Below are positions 8,567-16,100 of a DNA stretch of 64,000 nucleotides, piece after piece. Positions within the stretch are counted from its first letter, which is position 1. Each line of letters starts with the position of its first letter. A program made the translations under genes and the position numbers. Below the pieces are notes generated by a model that had not been told where the DNA came from, did not search any database, and was given only the letters and a program-made list of their open reading frames with translations. Source of the stretch: Rhodospirillaceae bacterium UBA6219 (GTDB taxonomy: Bacteria; Pseudomonadota; Alphaproteobacteria; Rhodospirillales; Magnetospirillaceae); the NCBI GenBank assembly GCA_002435715.1, contig DISD01000068.1:1-64000 (forward strand), in the 5' to 3' direction.

Positions 8567-8986
8567 TCAGATGGGGATGCGGGCCGAACGCAGCACTACC
8601 CCGATCCCGGTTTTGACCACGCGTTCCAAAATGGCGTTCAATGCCGCCGCTCCGGCCACCCCGCTGACATAGCGAAGGGCTTGCCGCGTGCGGTTGGAAG
8701 GCGGGACGATTTCGCGTGCCGTATCCTTGCGGGGGGCGGGCGGCGGTTGCGGCGCCATCGGGGCGGGACGGTGGCCCAGAACCAGGATGTGGAGCGTGTC
8801 CGCATCCAAAGCGTCAGGGTTGTAACGCACGATCAAGGATGCGGATTGACGGCGGATGTCCACCTCGGCAATGCCGTCGGTGCCGGACAGGCGCTGTCGC
8901 AAGGCGGCGGCGACGGTTTCGCTGTGGCGCAGGGCCGGAATACGGAAACGGGCCCGTCCGGGAATGTTGTGGACGCATTCGGCCAT
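8567..8986 (-). CDS. HMA2-type small protein
   Basis: A 139-residue protein read from internal ATG 8986, preceded by AAGGA at good spacing. It begins MAECVHNIPGRARFRIPAL, the PGR-x-R-x-R-x-P signature of HMA2 (PF19991-type) domains, which lack the CxxC of ordinary heavy-metal domains and occur at the N terminus of P1B-6 ATPases and in ferrosome-type loci. A Pro-rich linker follows, then a hydrophobic C-terminal stretch (VAGAAALNAILERVV, GIGVVL) that probably meets the membrane. It lies in the same frame as the MamC-like gene upstream; an AT-rich promoter-like segment just ahead of this start argues that it is a gene in its own right. Confidence 0.72.
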   Translation of the reverse strand: MAECVHNIPGRARFRIPALRHSETVAAALRQRLSGTDGIAEVDIRRQSASLIVRYNPDALDADTLHILVLGHRPAPMAPQPPPAPRKDTAREIVPPSNRTRQALRYVSGVAGAAALNAILERVVKTGIGVVLRSARIPI

Positions 8987-9481
8987 GGGGTGATCCTTGA
9001 TCAAGGGAATAATATTAATAATTACTCGCATTATTAAGGATAGTCCAGGCGTTCCCTTGCTGAACCGGTGGGGGGGGCAGGCGGGATCAGGGGGCTCGGG
9101 ATTGGTTCGTTGCGGCTTCTTGCGCCCGGACGCCCATAAGCCCAAACCGGCCAGGGCCAGGACTCCCAAGCCCAGGACGGGGTTGGTCCGGGCCATATGG
9201 GCGATGGTCGAGGCGGTGGCCATGGTGGCCGCCCCTTGCAGGCTGGATTTGGCGATGTCGTGCACGGCTTCCTGGTGGGTCATCTCGCCGTCACGGACTT
9301 TCATGGTGTCGGCGATGCCGGTGGTGACGCCGCTGAAGGCGGCGCCGAAGGCTCCGGCTTGGATGACGCTGCCCGCCGAGGGCAAGACCCCCAGGGTGCC
9401 ATCTTGGGAATCAACCGCCAAAGCGGCAACCTGTTGGCCGCCCTGGCTGTTGAAACCCAAGGTATTCTTATGTCCGGCCAT
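8567..9481 (-). CDS. MamC-like glycine-rich membrane protein, in-frame fused to HMA2 protein
   Basis: The open frame from ATG 9481 is 304 codons. Its first 125 residues hold two glycine/alanine-rich hydrophobic segments (AGSVIQAGAFGAAFSGV, VLGLGVLALAGLGLW) separated by a loop reading VRDGEMTHQEAVHDIAKSSL, a pattern seen in MamC/Mms13-type proteins (R-x-G ... EA-x-x-D-x-x-K). After GRKKPQRTNPEPPDPACPPH the frame crosses an AT-rich stretch that looks non-coding and joins the HMA2 protein. An 8-C tract at 9070-9077 keeps the frame open: with seven C the first protein would end at TAA 9034-9036. So these are probably two genes, fused here by slippage or by a sequence error. Confidence 0.55.
   Translation of the reverse strand: MAGHKNTLGFNSQGGQQVAALAVDSQDGTLGVLPSAGSVIQAGAFGAAFSGVTTGIADTMKVRDGEMTHQEAVHDIAKSSLQGAATMATASTIAHMARTNPVLGLGVLALAGLGLWASGRKKPQRTNPEPPDPACPPHRFSKGTPGLSLIMRVIINIIPLIKDHPMAECVHNIPGRARFRIPALRHSETVAAALRQRLSGTDGIAEVDIRRQSASLIVRYNPDALDADTLHILVLGHRPAPMAPQPPPAPRKDTAREIVPPSNRTRQALRYVSGVAGAAALNAILERVVKTGIGVVLRSARIPI
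9007..9043 (-). promoter_or_regulatory. AT-rich candidate promoter/operator of the HMA2 gene
   Basis: A markedly AT-rich island in GC-rich surroundings, holding the near-palindromic AATAATATTAATAATT (9008-9023) and a wider AATAAT/ATTATT inverted pair. It sits 22-57 bp upstream of the HMA2 start. Its look is compatible with a Fur- or Irr-type iron box, but the match to any consensus is loose. Confidence 0.4.
9070..9077 (-). repeat. Eight-base homopolymer that decides a gene fusion
   Basis: A run of eight C on the coding (minus) strand lies near the end of the MamC-like frame. Only this length, modulo three, joins it to the HMA2 gene. One C fewer ends the protein at 9034; one more gives a stop after about 22 codons. 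Homopolymers of this length are prone to slippage and to base-calling error. Confidence 0.7.
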
Positions 9482-9574
9482 GATGGGCCCCCTTTGTCAT
9501 TGCGAGTCAATTGCAAGATAAGGGTGCGGCCCAGCGCATGGTTCCGCCATGAGGATTCGCAATGATTTGGGAAT

Positions 9575-9973
9575 TTACTCGGCCGGCACCCGGCGCTTGG
9601 AACGGTCGGGGTTGACGGCGACGAAGTGGAACATGGCGCTGGTCACCTTGATCTGTTCGTCGCGGTTGTCGCGGCGCACCCAGGCCTCGCAACGCACCGA
9701 GATGGACGAATTGCCGATGCGCACGATCTCGGTGTAACAGCTGAATTCGTCGCCGACGAAGACCGGTTCGTGGAAGGTCATGGAATCCACCGCCACGGTG
9801 ACCACCAGACCCTTGGCCCGGTGAAAGGCGTGGGTGCCGCCGGCCAAATCCATCTGCGCCAGCACCCAGCCGCCGAAAATGGCGCCGTGAGGGTTGGTGT
9901 CGGCGGGCATGGCCACCGTGCGGATGGACAGACGGCCGCGGGGCGCGGTGGATGTTTCGATACTCTCGGTCAT
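9575..9973 (-). CDS. Acyl-CoA thioesterase, hotdog fold (YciA-like)
   Basis: A 132-residue single hotdog domain. The signature is ADTNPHGAIFGGWVLAQMDLAGG, which carries the catalytic Asp/Asn-Gly helix, followed by SMTFHEPVFVGDEFSCY and the strand SISVRCEAWVRR. It hydrolyses acyl-CoA to free acid and CoA in the cytoplasm; the preferred chain length cannot be told. The start ATG 9973 begins the family-typical N terminus MTESIE; longer frame extensions upstream are not conserved-looking. Divergent from parE with 85 bp between starts. Confidence 0.9.
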   Translation of the reverse strand: MTESIETSTAPRGRLSIRTVAMPADTNPHGAIFGGWVLAQMDLAGGTHAFHRAKGLVVTVAVDSMTFHEPVFVGDEFSCYTEIVRIGNSSISVRCEAWVRRDNRDEQIKVTSAMFHFVAVNPDRSKRRVPAE

Positions 9974-10058
9974 GCGGCAACCCAATATGTTGTATCCAAT
10001 TGATGCCACCCTACACCAGGCGCTTGCACCTGACCAATGCTCTCCTATAATGCCGCCC

Positions 10059-12050
10059 ATGTCCGATCTGTTCCAGCAACTCGCCCCCAAATCCACCGAT
10101 TATTCCGCCAAGGACATCGAAGTCCTGGAAGGGCTGGAACCGGTGCGTCGCCGCCCCGGCATGTATATCGGCGGCACCGACGACCGGGCGTTGCATCACT
10201 TGGTGGCCGAAATCCTGGACAATTCCATGGACGAGGCGGTGGCCGGCCACGCCAGCTGGATCGATCTGGAACTGGATGCGGCGGGTTACGCCACGGTGCG
10301 CGACAACGGGCGCGGCATGCCGGTGGACCCCCACCCCAAGTTCCCCGACAAAAGCGCTTTGGAAGTCATTCTGACCACGCTGCATTCGGGCGGCAAGTTC
10401 GGCGGCGACGCCTACAAGGTGTCGGGCGGTCTGCATGGCGTCGGCGCTTCGGTGGTCAACGCGCTTTCCGACGATTTGGTGGTGGAAGTGGCGCGCGATC
10501 GCCAGCTTTGGCGGCAAAGCTTTTCCAAGGGCCTGGCTTTGGGGCCGGCGACCATGGTCGGCCCGGTGCAGAACCGGCGCGGCACCACCGTGCGCTTTCA
10601 CCCCGATCCGGAAATTTTCGGGGATCGGGCGCATCTGAAGGCCCGGACCCTTTACCGCATGGCCCGGTCCAAGGCCTATCTGTTCCGGGGCGTGCAGATC
10701 CGCTGGAAATGCGATCCGATCCTGGTCGATGACGGCGACGAGACCCCGGTCGAGGAAGTGCTGCATTTCCCCAACGGTCTGGCCGATTTCCTGGCTGCGG
10801 TGATGAAGGACCGGCCGCTGGTGACGCGCGGCTTTTTCGCCGGCACCGCGCCTTTGGCCGACGACATGGGCCAAGTGGAATGGGCGGTGGCCTGGCCCGA
10901 CGATGACGAAGACGGCTTCGTCAACACCTATTGCAACACGGTGCCGACGCCCGAGGGGGGCACCCACGAAGCCGGTCTGCGCAACGCCCTGACCAAGGGC
11001 TTGCGCGGCTATGGCGACCTGCTGGGCAACAAGAAGGCGGCCCAGGTGACGGCGGAAGACGTCATGGGCGGCGCCTGCGTTCTGGTGTCGCTGTTCATCC
11101 GCGACCCGCAGTTCCAGGGCCAGACCAAGGAAAAGCTGGTGACCGCCGAAGCCACCCGTTTGGTGGAAAACGCCGTCAAGGATCATTTCGACCACTGGCT
11201 GTCGGCCGACCCGGAATCGGGTAAGGCGCTGCTGGCCAAGCTGATCGAAAAGGCCGAGGAACGCCAGCGCAAGAAGGCGGCCAAGGAAACCAGCCGCAAG
11301 ACGGCGACCAAGAAGCTGCGCCTGCCCGGCAAGCTGGCCGATTGCACCCGTCAGGTCAATGTCGGCACCGAATTGTTCCTGGTCGAGGGTGACTCGGCCG
11401 GTGGCTCGGCCAAGCAGGGCCGCAACCGCGAGACCCAGGCCATCCTGCCGCTGAAGGGCAAGATCTTGAACGTCGCCTCGGCCAGCGCCGACAAGCTGCG
11501 GGCCAATCAGGAAGTCAAGGATTTGATGGAGGCCCTGGGCTGCGGCACCCGCGAGTTCTTCGACGCTGAAAAGCTGCGTTATGAACGGGTCATCATCATG
11601 ACCGACGCCGACGTGGACGGCGCCCACATCGCCAGTCTGCTGATGACCTTCTTCTATCAGGAAATGCCCGAACTGATCCGTCAGGGGCATCTGTATCTGG
11701 CCATGCCGCCGCTTTACCGTCTGGCCCACGGCCAGACCGTCATCTATGCCCGTGACGACGCCCATAAGGACGAGCTGATGAAGACGCTGTTCGCCGGCAA
11801 GAAGAACGTGGAAATCAGCCGCTTCAAGGGTTTGGGCGAAATGCCGCCGGCCCAGTTGAAGGAAACCACTATGAACCCGGAAAAGCGCAGCCTGATCCGG
11901 GTGACCCTGCCGTTGGGCCGTACCGAGGAAGACCAGGAAGAGGCCAAGGACGTGGCCAATCTGGTGGAAACCCTGATGGGCAAAAAGCCGGAACTGCGCT
12001 TCCACTACATCCAGAAACACGCCCGCTTCGCCCGCGACCTGGACGTTTAG
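10059..12050 (+). CDS. parE: DNA topoisomerase IV subunit B
   Basis: 663 residues. GHKL ATPase domain: EGLEPVRRRPGMYIGG, the Mg-binding EILDNSMDEA, DNGRGMP, GGKFGGDAYKVSGGLHGVGASVVNALS. Toprim region: ELFLVEGDSAGGSAKQGRNR, IIIMTDADVDGAHI, and a C-terminal FKGLGEMPPAQLKETTMNPEKR. With ParC it decatenates daughter chromosomes. The lack of a long Toprim insertion and the overall length favour ParE over GyrB. ATG 10059 (MSDLFQQ) is chosen; ATG 10050 is possible. Convergent with the decarboxylase gene 54 bp downstream. Confidence 0.93.
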   Translation: MSDLFQQLAPKSTDYSAKDIEVLEGLEPVRRRPGMYIGGTDDRALHHLVAEILDNSMDEAVAGHASWIDLELDAAGYATVRDNGRGMPVDPHPKFPDKSALEVILTTLHSGGKFGGDAYKVSGGLHGVGASVVNALSDDLVVEVARDRQLWRQSFSKGLALGPATMVGPVQNRRGTTVRFHPDPEIFGDRAHLKARTLYRMARSKAYLFRGVQIRWKCDPILVDDGDETPVEEVLHFPNGLADFLAAVMKDRPLVTRGFFAGTAPLADDMGQVEWAVAWPDDDEDGFVNTYCNTVPTPEGGTHEAGLRNALTKGLRGYGDLLGNKKAAQVTAEDVMGGACVLVSLFIRDPQFQGQTKEKLVTAEATRLVENAVKDHFDHWLSADPESGKALLAKLIEKAEERQRKKAAKETSRKTATKKLRLPGKLADCTRQVNVGTELFLVEGDSAGGSAKQGRNRETQAILPLKGKILNVASASADKLRANQEVKDLMEALGCGTREFFDAEKLRYERVIIMTDADVDGAHIASLLMTFFYQEMPELIRQGHLYLAMPPLYRLAHGQTVIYARDDAHKDELMKTLFAGKKNVEISRFKGLGEMPPAQLKETTMNPEKRSLIRVTLPLGRTEEDQEEAKDVANLVETLMGKKPELRFHYIQKHARFARDLDV

Positions 12051-12104
12051 GGACGCAAGCGTCAAGCCCGGCCATGACGGACCGGTCAGGGGGAGGGACC
12101 TGCC

Positions 12105-13343
12105 TTACCCCTTCACCCGCGCCAAGGGCGAGTTCAGTTTGACGATCTGGTCGTCGTCCTCGCCATAGGGCTGGGGCGGGATGAAATCCAAGGTCACGCT
12201 GGCATCGAAGATCAGGCAATGGGTCGAGCCGCCATATTGGAAAGTGCCGATCTCGTCGCCTTTCTTCAGCACGTCACCCACCTTGACGCTGAACACGCAA
12301 GACGAGATTTCCGCCATGCCGACGAAGATCATCGCCACCTTGCCCAGATGCTTGTTGCCGGTGTCGATGACCATCACCGCGCGGGCCGCCACGGCGGTGA
12401 TGAAGCCCTGGGAATTGTTGGGGCCGGCGGGGTCCAACCCTTCCGACGGCGCGTCGGCGTAATAGGTGCCGGGCACCAGATAGGCGTCCACCACTTTGCC
12501 GGCCACCGGGGCGTGCCATCGATGGTAATTATAGGCCGACAGGAAGGCCTGATAGACGGTGCCGCCGTTGAAATGTTCGGCCAGATCGCGGCGATGGGTG
12601 CTGAACATGTCGCCCAGGGAATAGGGCTGGGCCTTGATCCAGAACTTGTCTTGTTCCTTGACCCCGGTTTGCAGGGAAAACGGCGTCGATTCGCAAGCCG
12701 ACGTCACCAGCAATGGGTTGTCGGGTTCGGCCACCGGCCGCATGCCGGGCTTGAACAACCGGGTGAAGAAGTCGTTCCACGACTTGTAGCCGTAATGGGG
12801 CAGGCCGGGATCGCAGACGAACAGTGTCATGTCCACGTTCTGGGCGGCGTTGGCGCTGAACCAGCCCTGGGGGTTCTGAGTGTTCAGATAATGCCGCGAA
12901 TCCGGGCTGGACAGGAAATTGCTCCAGGTGTTCAAGACGTCGCGCAGACGGGCGTTGATTTCCGGGAACTGGAAGAAGGCGAAGCCCGAGGGCATGCACA
13001 TGGGCCAGTCCAACAGGGCGTTCAGCGGGCAGCCCACCAGTTCCGAGGTGGAATAAGGCGGCGCGAAGCGCATCACCGCATTGATGCGGTGCATCAGGCC
13101 ATGGATGTCGGCATAGCCCAATTGATGGCCGCTGTGCAGGGCCTGCTGGATGGCTTGGGTCAGATGCATACGGTACAGCGGATTGTCCATGATGGTGTCG
13201 TAAAGCGCTTGGACCGGGCGCATCAGCGGGCGGTCGGGATGGGCCGCCACTTCGGCCTCGATTTCGGCGCGAAACGCCGCCAGCACCTTTTCGTCACGCG
13301 GCAGCCAGCCACCATGACGCAATTTGGCGATGTTCATGCTCAT
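12105..13343 (-). CDS. Phosphatidylserine decarboxylase-family enzyme
   Basis: 412 residues. The C-terminal two thirds carry family blocks: YKSWNDFFTRLFKPGMRP, LSAYNYHRWHAPVAGKV, YADAPSEGLDPAGPNNSQGF, VAMIFVGMAEISSC, VKKGDEIGTFQYGGST. The GGST is the expected self-cleavage site forming the pyruvoyl group at Ser. The long N-terminal domain (VQALYDTIMDNPLYRMHL, MPSGFAFFQFPEINARLRDVL) is typical of the PSD-related group that includes tryptophan decarboxylases, so the substrate may be an amino acid and not phosphatidylserine. Start ATG 13343 follows GGGGAGGCAAGG. Confidence 0.85.
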   Translation of the reverse strand: MSMNIAKLRHGGWLPRDEKVLAAFRAEIEAEVAAHPDRPLMRPVQALYDTIMDNPLYRMHLTQAIQQALHSGHQLGYADIHGLMHRINAVMRFAPPYSTSELVGCPLNALLDWPMCMPSGFAFFQFPEINARLRDVLNTWSNFLSSPDSRHYLNTQNPQGWFSANAAQNVDMTLFVCDPGLPHYGYKSWNDFFTRLFKPGMRPVAEPDNPLLVTSACESTPFSLQTGVKEQDKFWIKAQPYSLGDMFSTHRRDLAEHFNGGTVYQAFLSAYNYHRWHAPVAGKVVDAYLVPGTYYADAPSEGLDPAGPNNSQGFITAVAARAVMVIDTGNKHLGKVAMIFVGMAEISSCVFSVKVGDVLKKGDEIGTFQYGGSTHCLIFDASVTLDFIPPQPYGEDDDQIVKLNSPLARVKG

Positions 13344-13453
13344 CCTTGCCTCCCCTTTCGTCGAGTAAGCCATGATGCCATGAAGGGGAATATCCTTAGA
13401 ACGGGTATTGGTATGGGGTTTGATAAAATTAATAAGTGTGTTTCGGCAGGCAA

Positions 13454-13480
13454 AAAACCCCGGCGCCAAGCCGGGGTTTT
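13454..13480 (-). terminator. Intrinsic terminator
   Basis: An 11-bp perfect stem (AAAACCCCGGC / GCCGGGGTTTT) with a 5-nt loop, followed on the minus strand by a T run. It would end the transcript of the small membrane peptide 13515..13652 before the decarboxylase promoter. Confidence 0.85.
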
Positions 13481-13514
13481 GAACGCCGGGGTTTTGATCG
13501 CCGGAGTTTTGAAC
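13470..13514. repeat. Three tandem copies of a 15-bp unit
   Basis: GCCGGGGTTTTGAAC, GCCGGGGTTTTGATC and GCCGGAGTTTTGAAC follow one another without gaps. The first copy forms the 3' arm of the terminator at 13454-13480, so the array looks like amplification of half a terminator. It runs exactly up to the stop codon of 13515..13652. Confidence 0.85.
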
Positions 13515-13652
13515 TCAGTGGTGGCCGTGACCACCGTGGCTGTCATGGCCGTGGCCGCCGGCGGCCTTGCCCGAGCCGACGCACATCAGCAGGCCATAGA
13601 CGACGGCCGAACCGACCAGCAGCAAAATCACCCCTTGCAGCACCGCGGACAT
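13515..13652 (-). CDS. Small membrane peptide with His-rich tail, 45 aa
   Basis: Reads MSAVLQGVILLLVGSAVVYG, continues LLMCVGSGKAA, and ends GGHGHDSHGGHGHH. One transmembrane helix (about residues 4-25) with a Cys at its end and a C-terminal cluster of seven histidines. GGAGAAAAACC sits right before ATG 13652, a good ribosome binding site, and a terminator follows. The tail suggests metal binding at the membrane, probably Cu, Ni, Zn or Co, but the metal is unknown. It is read alone: the transducer gene upstream on the same strand ends 59 nt before its start. Confidence 0.7.
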   Translation of the reverse strand: MSAVLQGVILLLVGSAVVYGLLMCVGSGKAAGGHGHDSHGGHGHH

Positions 13653-13711
13653 GGTTTTTCTCCGTGAACGACTTTTGCCGGAAACTGGCATGCGTGGGGA
13701 CTGAAGTCAAC

Positions 13712-15913
13712 TCACTCGGCGGCTTCGGCCAGCGGCGGGGCGGACTCTCCGGGTTGCGGGGCGATCAGCCCGGTCGAACGCCACAGGATGGAAATGCTGC
13801 CATCGGATTGGATTTGTCCCAAAAGACACGGTTTGTGCAGGTGATTGTTGGAGGCATCGACGCTGACATCGAAACCGGTCAGCGAGCGTGTCTTCTGGGT
13901 GGGCAAGATGGCGCGCACCTGGGCGGGGGCGGGGCTGCCGGCGGCCTCGACTGCCTGCGCCCACAGCCGCAAAGCCATCACCGAGGCTTCCATGGAATCG
14001 TTGACCACCGCCTTGCCATCACCGCTGCGCTTGCGCCATTGCGCCAGGAAGTCCCGGTTTTCCGGGGTGTCGACGCTCATCAGATAGTTCCAGGCCACCA
14101 TATGGCCGGACAGCAATTTGGGGTCCAGCAACTTGGCCTCGGCCTCGCCGATGGAGACGGTGAGGACCGGAACGTCCGAGCCCCCCAATTGACGGAAGAA
14201 ATGGAAGTTGGAATCGCCGCCCACCGTGCTGACCACCAGGGTCTTGCCGCTGCCCGAACGGGCAAAGGCGCGGATGTCGGCGACCACCTTGGACCAATCG
14301 TCGGCGCCGACCGGCAGCAGGGTCTCGCGCAGGTTCGATGACGGCACGCCGCGACGACGCAAATCGTCGGTCAGAACCTTGTGGGTCAGGCGCGGATAAA
14401 GGGTGTCGTTGCCCACCAGATAGAAGCGGTTGAAGCCGCCACCTTGGGCGCTCATCAAATATTCCACCGCCGGCAGCAATTGCTGGTTGGGCGGCGCCCC
14501 GCAATAGATCACGCGGGAATCGGCCTCGGCGCCTTCATATTGCGACGGATAGAACAACAAACCGTCATGGCGGGCCAGAACCGGCAGCATGGCCTTGCGC
14601 GAAGTGGACGACCAGGCGCCGAATAAGGCCTGCACGCGGTCTTCGGCCAGCGCTTTGTCGGCCAGGTCGGCGTATTTGGCGGCATCGGATCGCGGATTGT
14701 ACAACAGCGCCTCCACCGGTCGGCCCAACAGGCCGCCCTTGGCGTTCAACGCCTCGATTTCGGCCAGCAGCACGTCCTTCAGCGGCTTTTCGCCGACCGC
14801 CGAACCGCCCGACAGCGAATGGACGATGCCGACACGGATGGCGCCATGGTCCAAATCGTCCAGGAAGGTGGTGACCGCTTGGCCCAAAGTGTCGGACTGA
14901 CGGCTCAAATCGCCAGCGGCCTCGCGCACGCTGGCCGCTTCGGCCCGGGTCTGCACGGTGGCGTCGGCCACTTCGCGAATGGATTCACTCATGGAATCGG
15001 CTTCGCTGGCGGTGCGGCGCACCCCGTCGGTAATGGCGCGGCTGGCGGCGCTTTGCTGGTGCATGGTGGCAGCGACGGCGGCCACCAATTCGTTGACCTC
15101 GTGCATGGATTGGCCGATGGCGTTCATGGCCGAAACCGCCTGGTCGGTGGCCTGGCGGATGTCGGTGGCGCGGCCGTCGATGGCGGAGGTGGCCTTTTCG
15201 GTTTCAGCCACCAGGTTCTTCACCTCGGCGGCGACCACGGCGAAGCCCTTGCCGGCTTCGCCGGCGCGGGCCGCTTCGATGGTGGCGTTCAGCGCCAGCA
15301 TGCGGGTCTGGCCGGCGATGTCGGAAATGGTGTGGGCCATGCCGCCGATGCGGCCGGCGGCTTCCGACAGGCCGCGAATGGTGGCATCGGCGGAATCCAC
15401 CATCTCCACCGCTTGGGCGATCACCTGGGCGGCGCGGGTGACCCGTCCTTCCAGATCGCCCAACGACTGGTCCAGTTGTCCGGCGGCTTCGGCCAGGACG
15501 GCCGCTTCGTTGGTGGCGACCGCCGCCCCCGATTCCACCTGGGCGCTTTTTTCCGCCACCGTGCCGGCCTGGGCGGCCAGGGTGCCGGCGGCGTCGCGCA
15601 TGCCGGTCGCCGCTTGCGTCAGGTTGGATTGCACGCCGTTGATGGTGGTTTCGAACTTGGCGACGAAGCTTTCGGTGGACCGGCGGCGCTGTTCCTGGAC
15701 CTCGCGGTCGGCCGCTTGTTCGGCGATGGCGGCGTCGGATTCGATCAAGGCGCGGCGCATGGCCTCGATGGCCTTGGCCAGTCGGGCTTCCTCGCTGGTC
15801 CCGCTGAGGGTCGGCACTTTGACGAAGCGGTCCCCGGCGGCGATCTCCTCGGCCAGTCTGGCCAGTTGGGCCAGACGGGATCTGCGGGAAAAGGGCGAAA
15901 CCGACGTCACCAT
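13712..15913 (-). CDS. Soluble MCP-like transducer fused to UrtA/AmiC-like ligand-binding domain
   Basis: 733 residues. Residues 1-370 hold a short HAMP-like start (LARLAEEIAAGDRFVKVPTLSGTSEEARLAKAI) and a methyl-accepting signalling coiled coil with the hairpin tip QTRMLALNATIEAARAGEAGKGFAVVAAEVKNL. From residue about 380 (IRVGIVHSLSGGSAVGEKPL) to 715 comes a type-1 periplasmic-binding-protein fold of the urea/amide class (FGAWSSTSRKAMLPVL, LLFYPSQYEG, VIYCGAPPNQQLLP). There is no signal peptide or transmembrane segment, so both halves should be cytoplasmic. The domain order is the reverse of classical receptors. Substrate probably urea, a short amide or related solute. Confidence 0.87.
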   Translation of the reverse strand: MVTSVSPFSRRSRLAQLARLAEEIAAGDRFVKVPTLSGTSEEARLAKAIEAMRRALIESDAAIAEQAADREVQEQRRRSTESFVAKFETTINGVQSNLTQAATGMRDAAGTLAAQAGTVAEKSAQVESGAAVATNEAAVLAEAAGQLDQSLGDLEGRVTRAAQVIAQAVEMVDSADATIRGLSEAAGRIGGMAHTISDIAGQTRMLALNATIEAARAGEAGKGFAVVAAEVKNLVAETEKATSAIDGRATDIRQATDQAVSAMNAIGQSMHEVNELVAAVAATMHQQSAASRAITDGVRRTASEADSMSESIREVADATVQTRAEAASVREAAGDLSRQSDTLGQAVTTFLDDLDHGAIRVGIVHSLSGGSAVGEKPLKDVLLAEIEALNAKGGLLGRPVEALLYNPRSDAAKYADLADKALAEDRVQALFGAWSSTSRKAMLPVLARHDGLLFYPSQYEGAEADSRVIYCGAPPNQQLLPAVEYLMSAQGGGFNRFYLVGNDTLYPRLTHKVLTDDLRRRGVPSSNLRETLLPVGADDWSKVVADIRAFARSGSGKTLVVSTVGGDSNFHFFRQLGGSDVPVLTVSIGEAEAKLLDPKLLSGHMVAWNYLMSVDTPENRDFLAQWRKRSGDGKAVVNDSMEASVMALRLWAQAVEAAGSPAPAQVRAILPTQKTRSLTGFDVSVDASNNHLHKPCLLGQIQSDGSISILWRSTGLIAPQPGESAPPLAEAAE

Positions 15914-16047
15914 GATGGCCCTCCGGCTGTTGGTGGTGACTTTGGATCAAGCAAAAGGCATGCCGTGCGCTCAAGCCAGGAAAATCGGTCGATGGTTGGG
16001 GGCTTGCGCTGTTCCCATGGGCAGGTTCGCCTAAAAATAGGGCAAGA

Positions 16048-16084
16048 AAAAGCCCCGAAAAACCTATGGTTTCTCGGGGCTTTT
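16048..16084 (-). terminator. Intrinsic terminator after ccoG
   Basis: AAAAGCCCCGA pairs with TCGGGGCTTTT, extended by AAA/TTT across a mismatch, around a loop with TATGG. On the minus strand the T-rich arm follows the stem. Located 16 nt after the ccoG stop. Confidence 0.85.
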
Positions 16085-16100
16085 GTGAAAGGCCAGGGAA

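Noticed and set aside
8567..9481. Part of a magnetosome gene island
   Set aside because: Only one MamC-like protein is seen; no mamA, mamB, mamK, mamM, mamE or mms genes occur in the window, and there is no sign of an island boundary.
12052..12063. Hairpin GACGC-AA-GCGTC after parE as terminator
   Set aside because: Only five base pairs and no T tract.
10011..12065. Long minus-strand open frame opposite parE, and similar long frames opposite the cys genes, the 37997 kinase and the prkA module
   Set aside because: They mirror strongly coding frames on the other strand, as high-GC third positions generate open antisense frames. Their translations are low-complexity Gly/Gln/His/Asp mixtures without family motifs.
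13470..13514. Possible CRISPR-like array
   Set aside because: The 15-bp units are directly adjacent with no spacers, and no cas gene is present.
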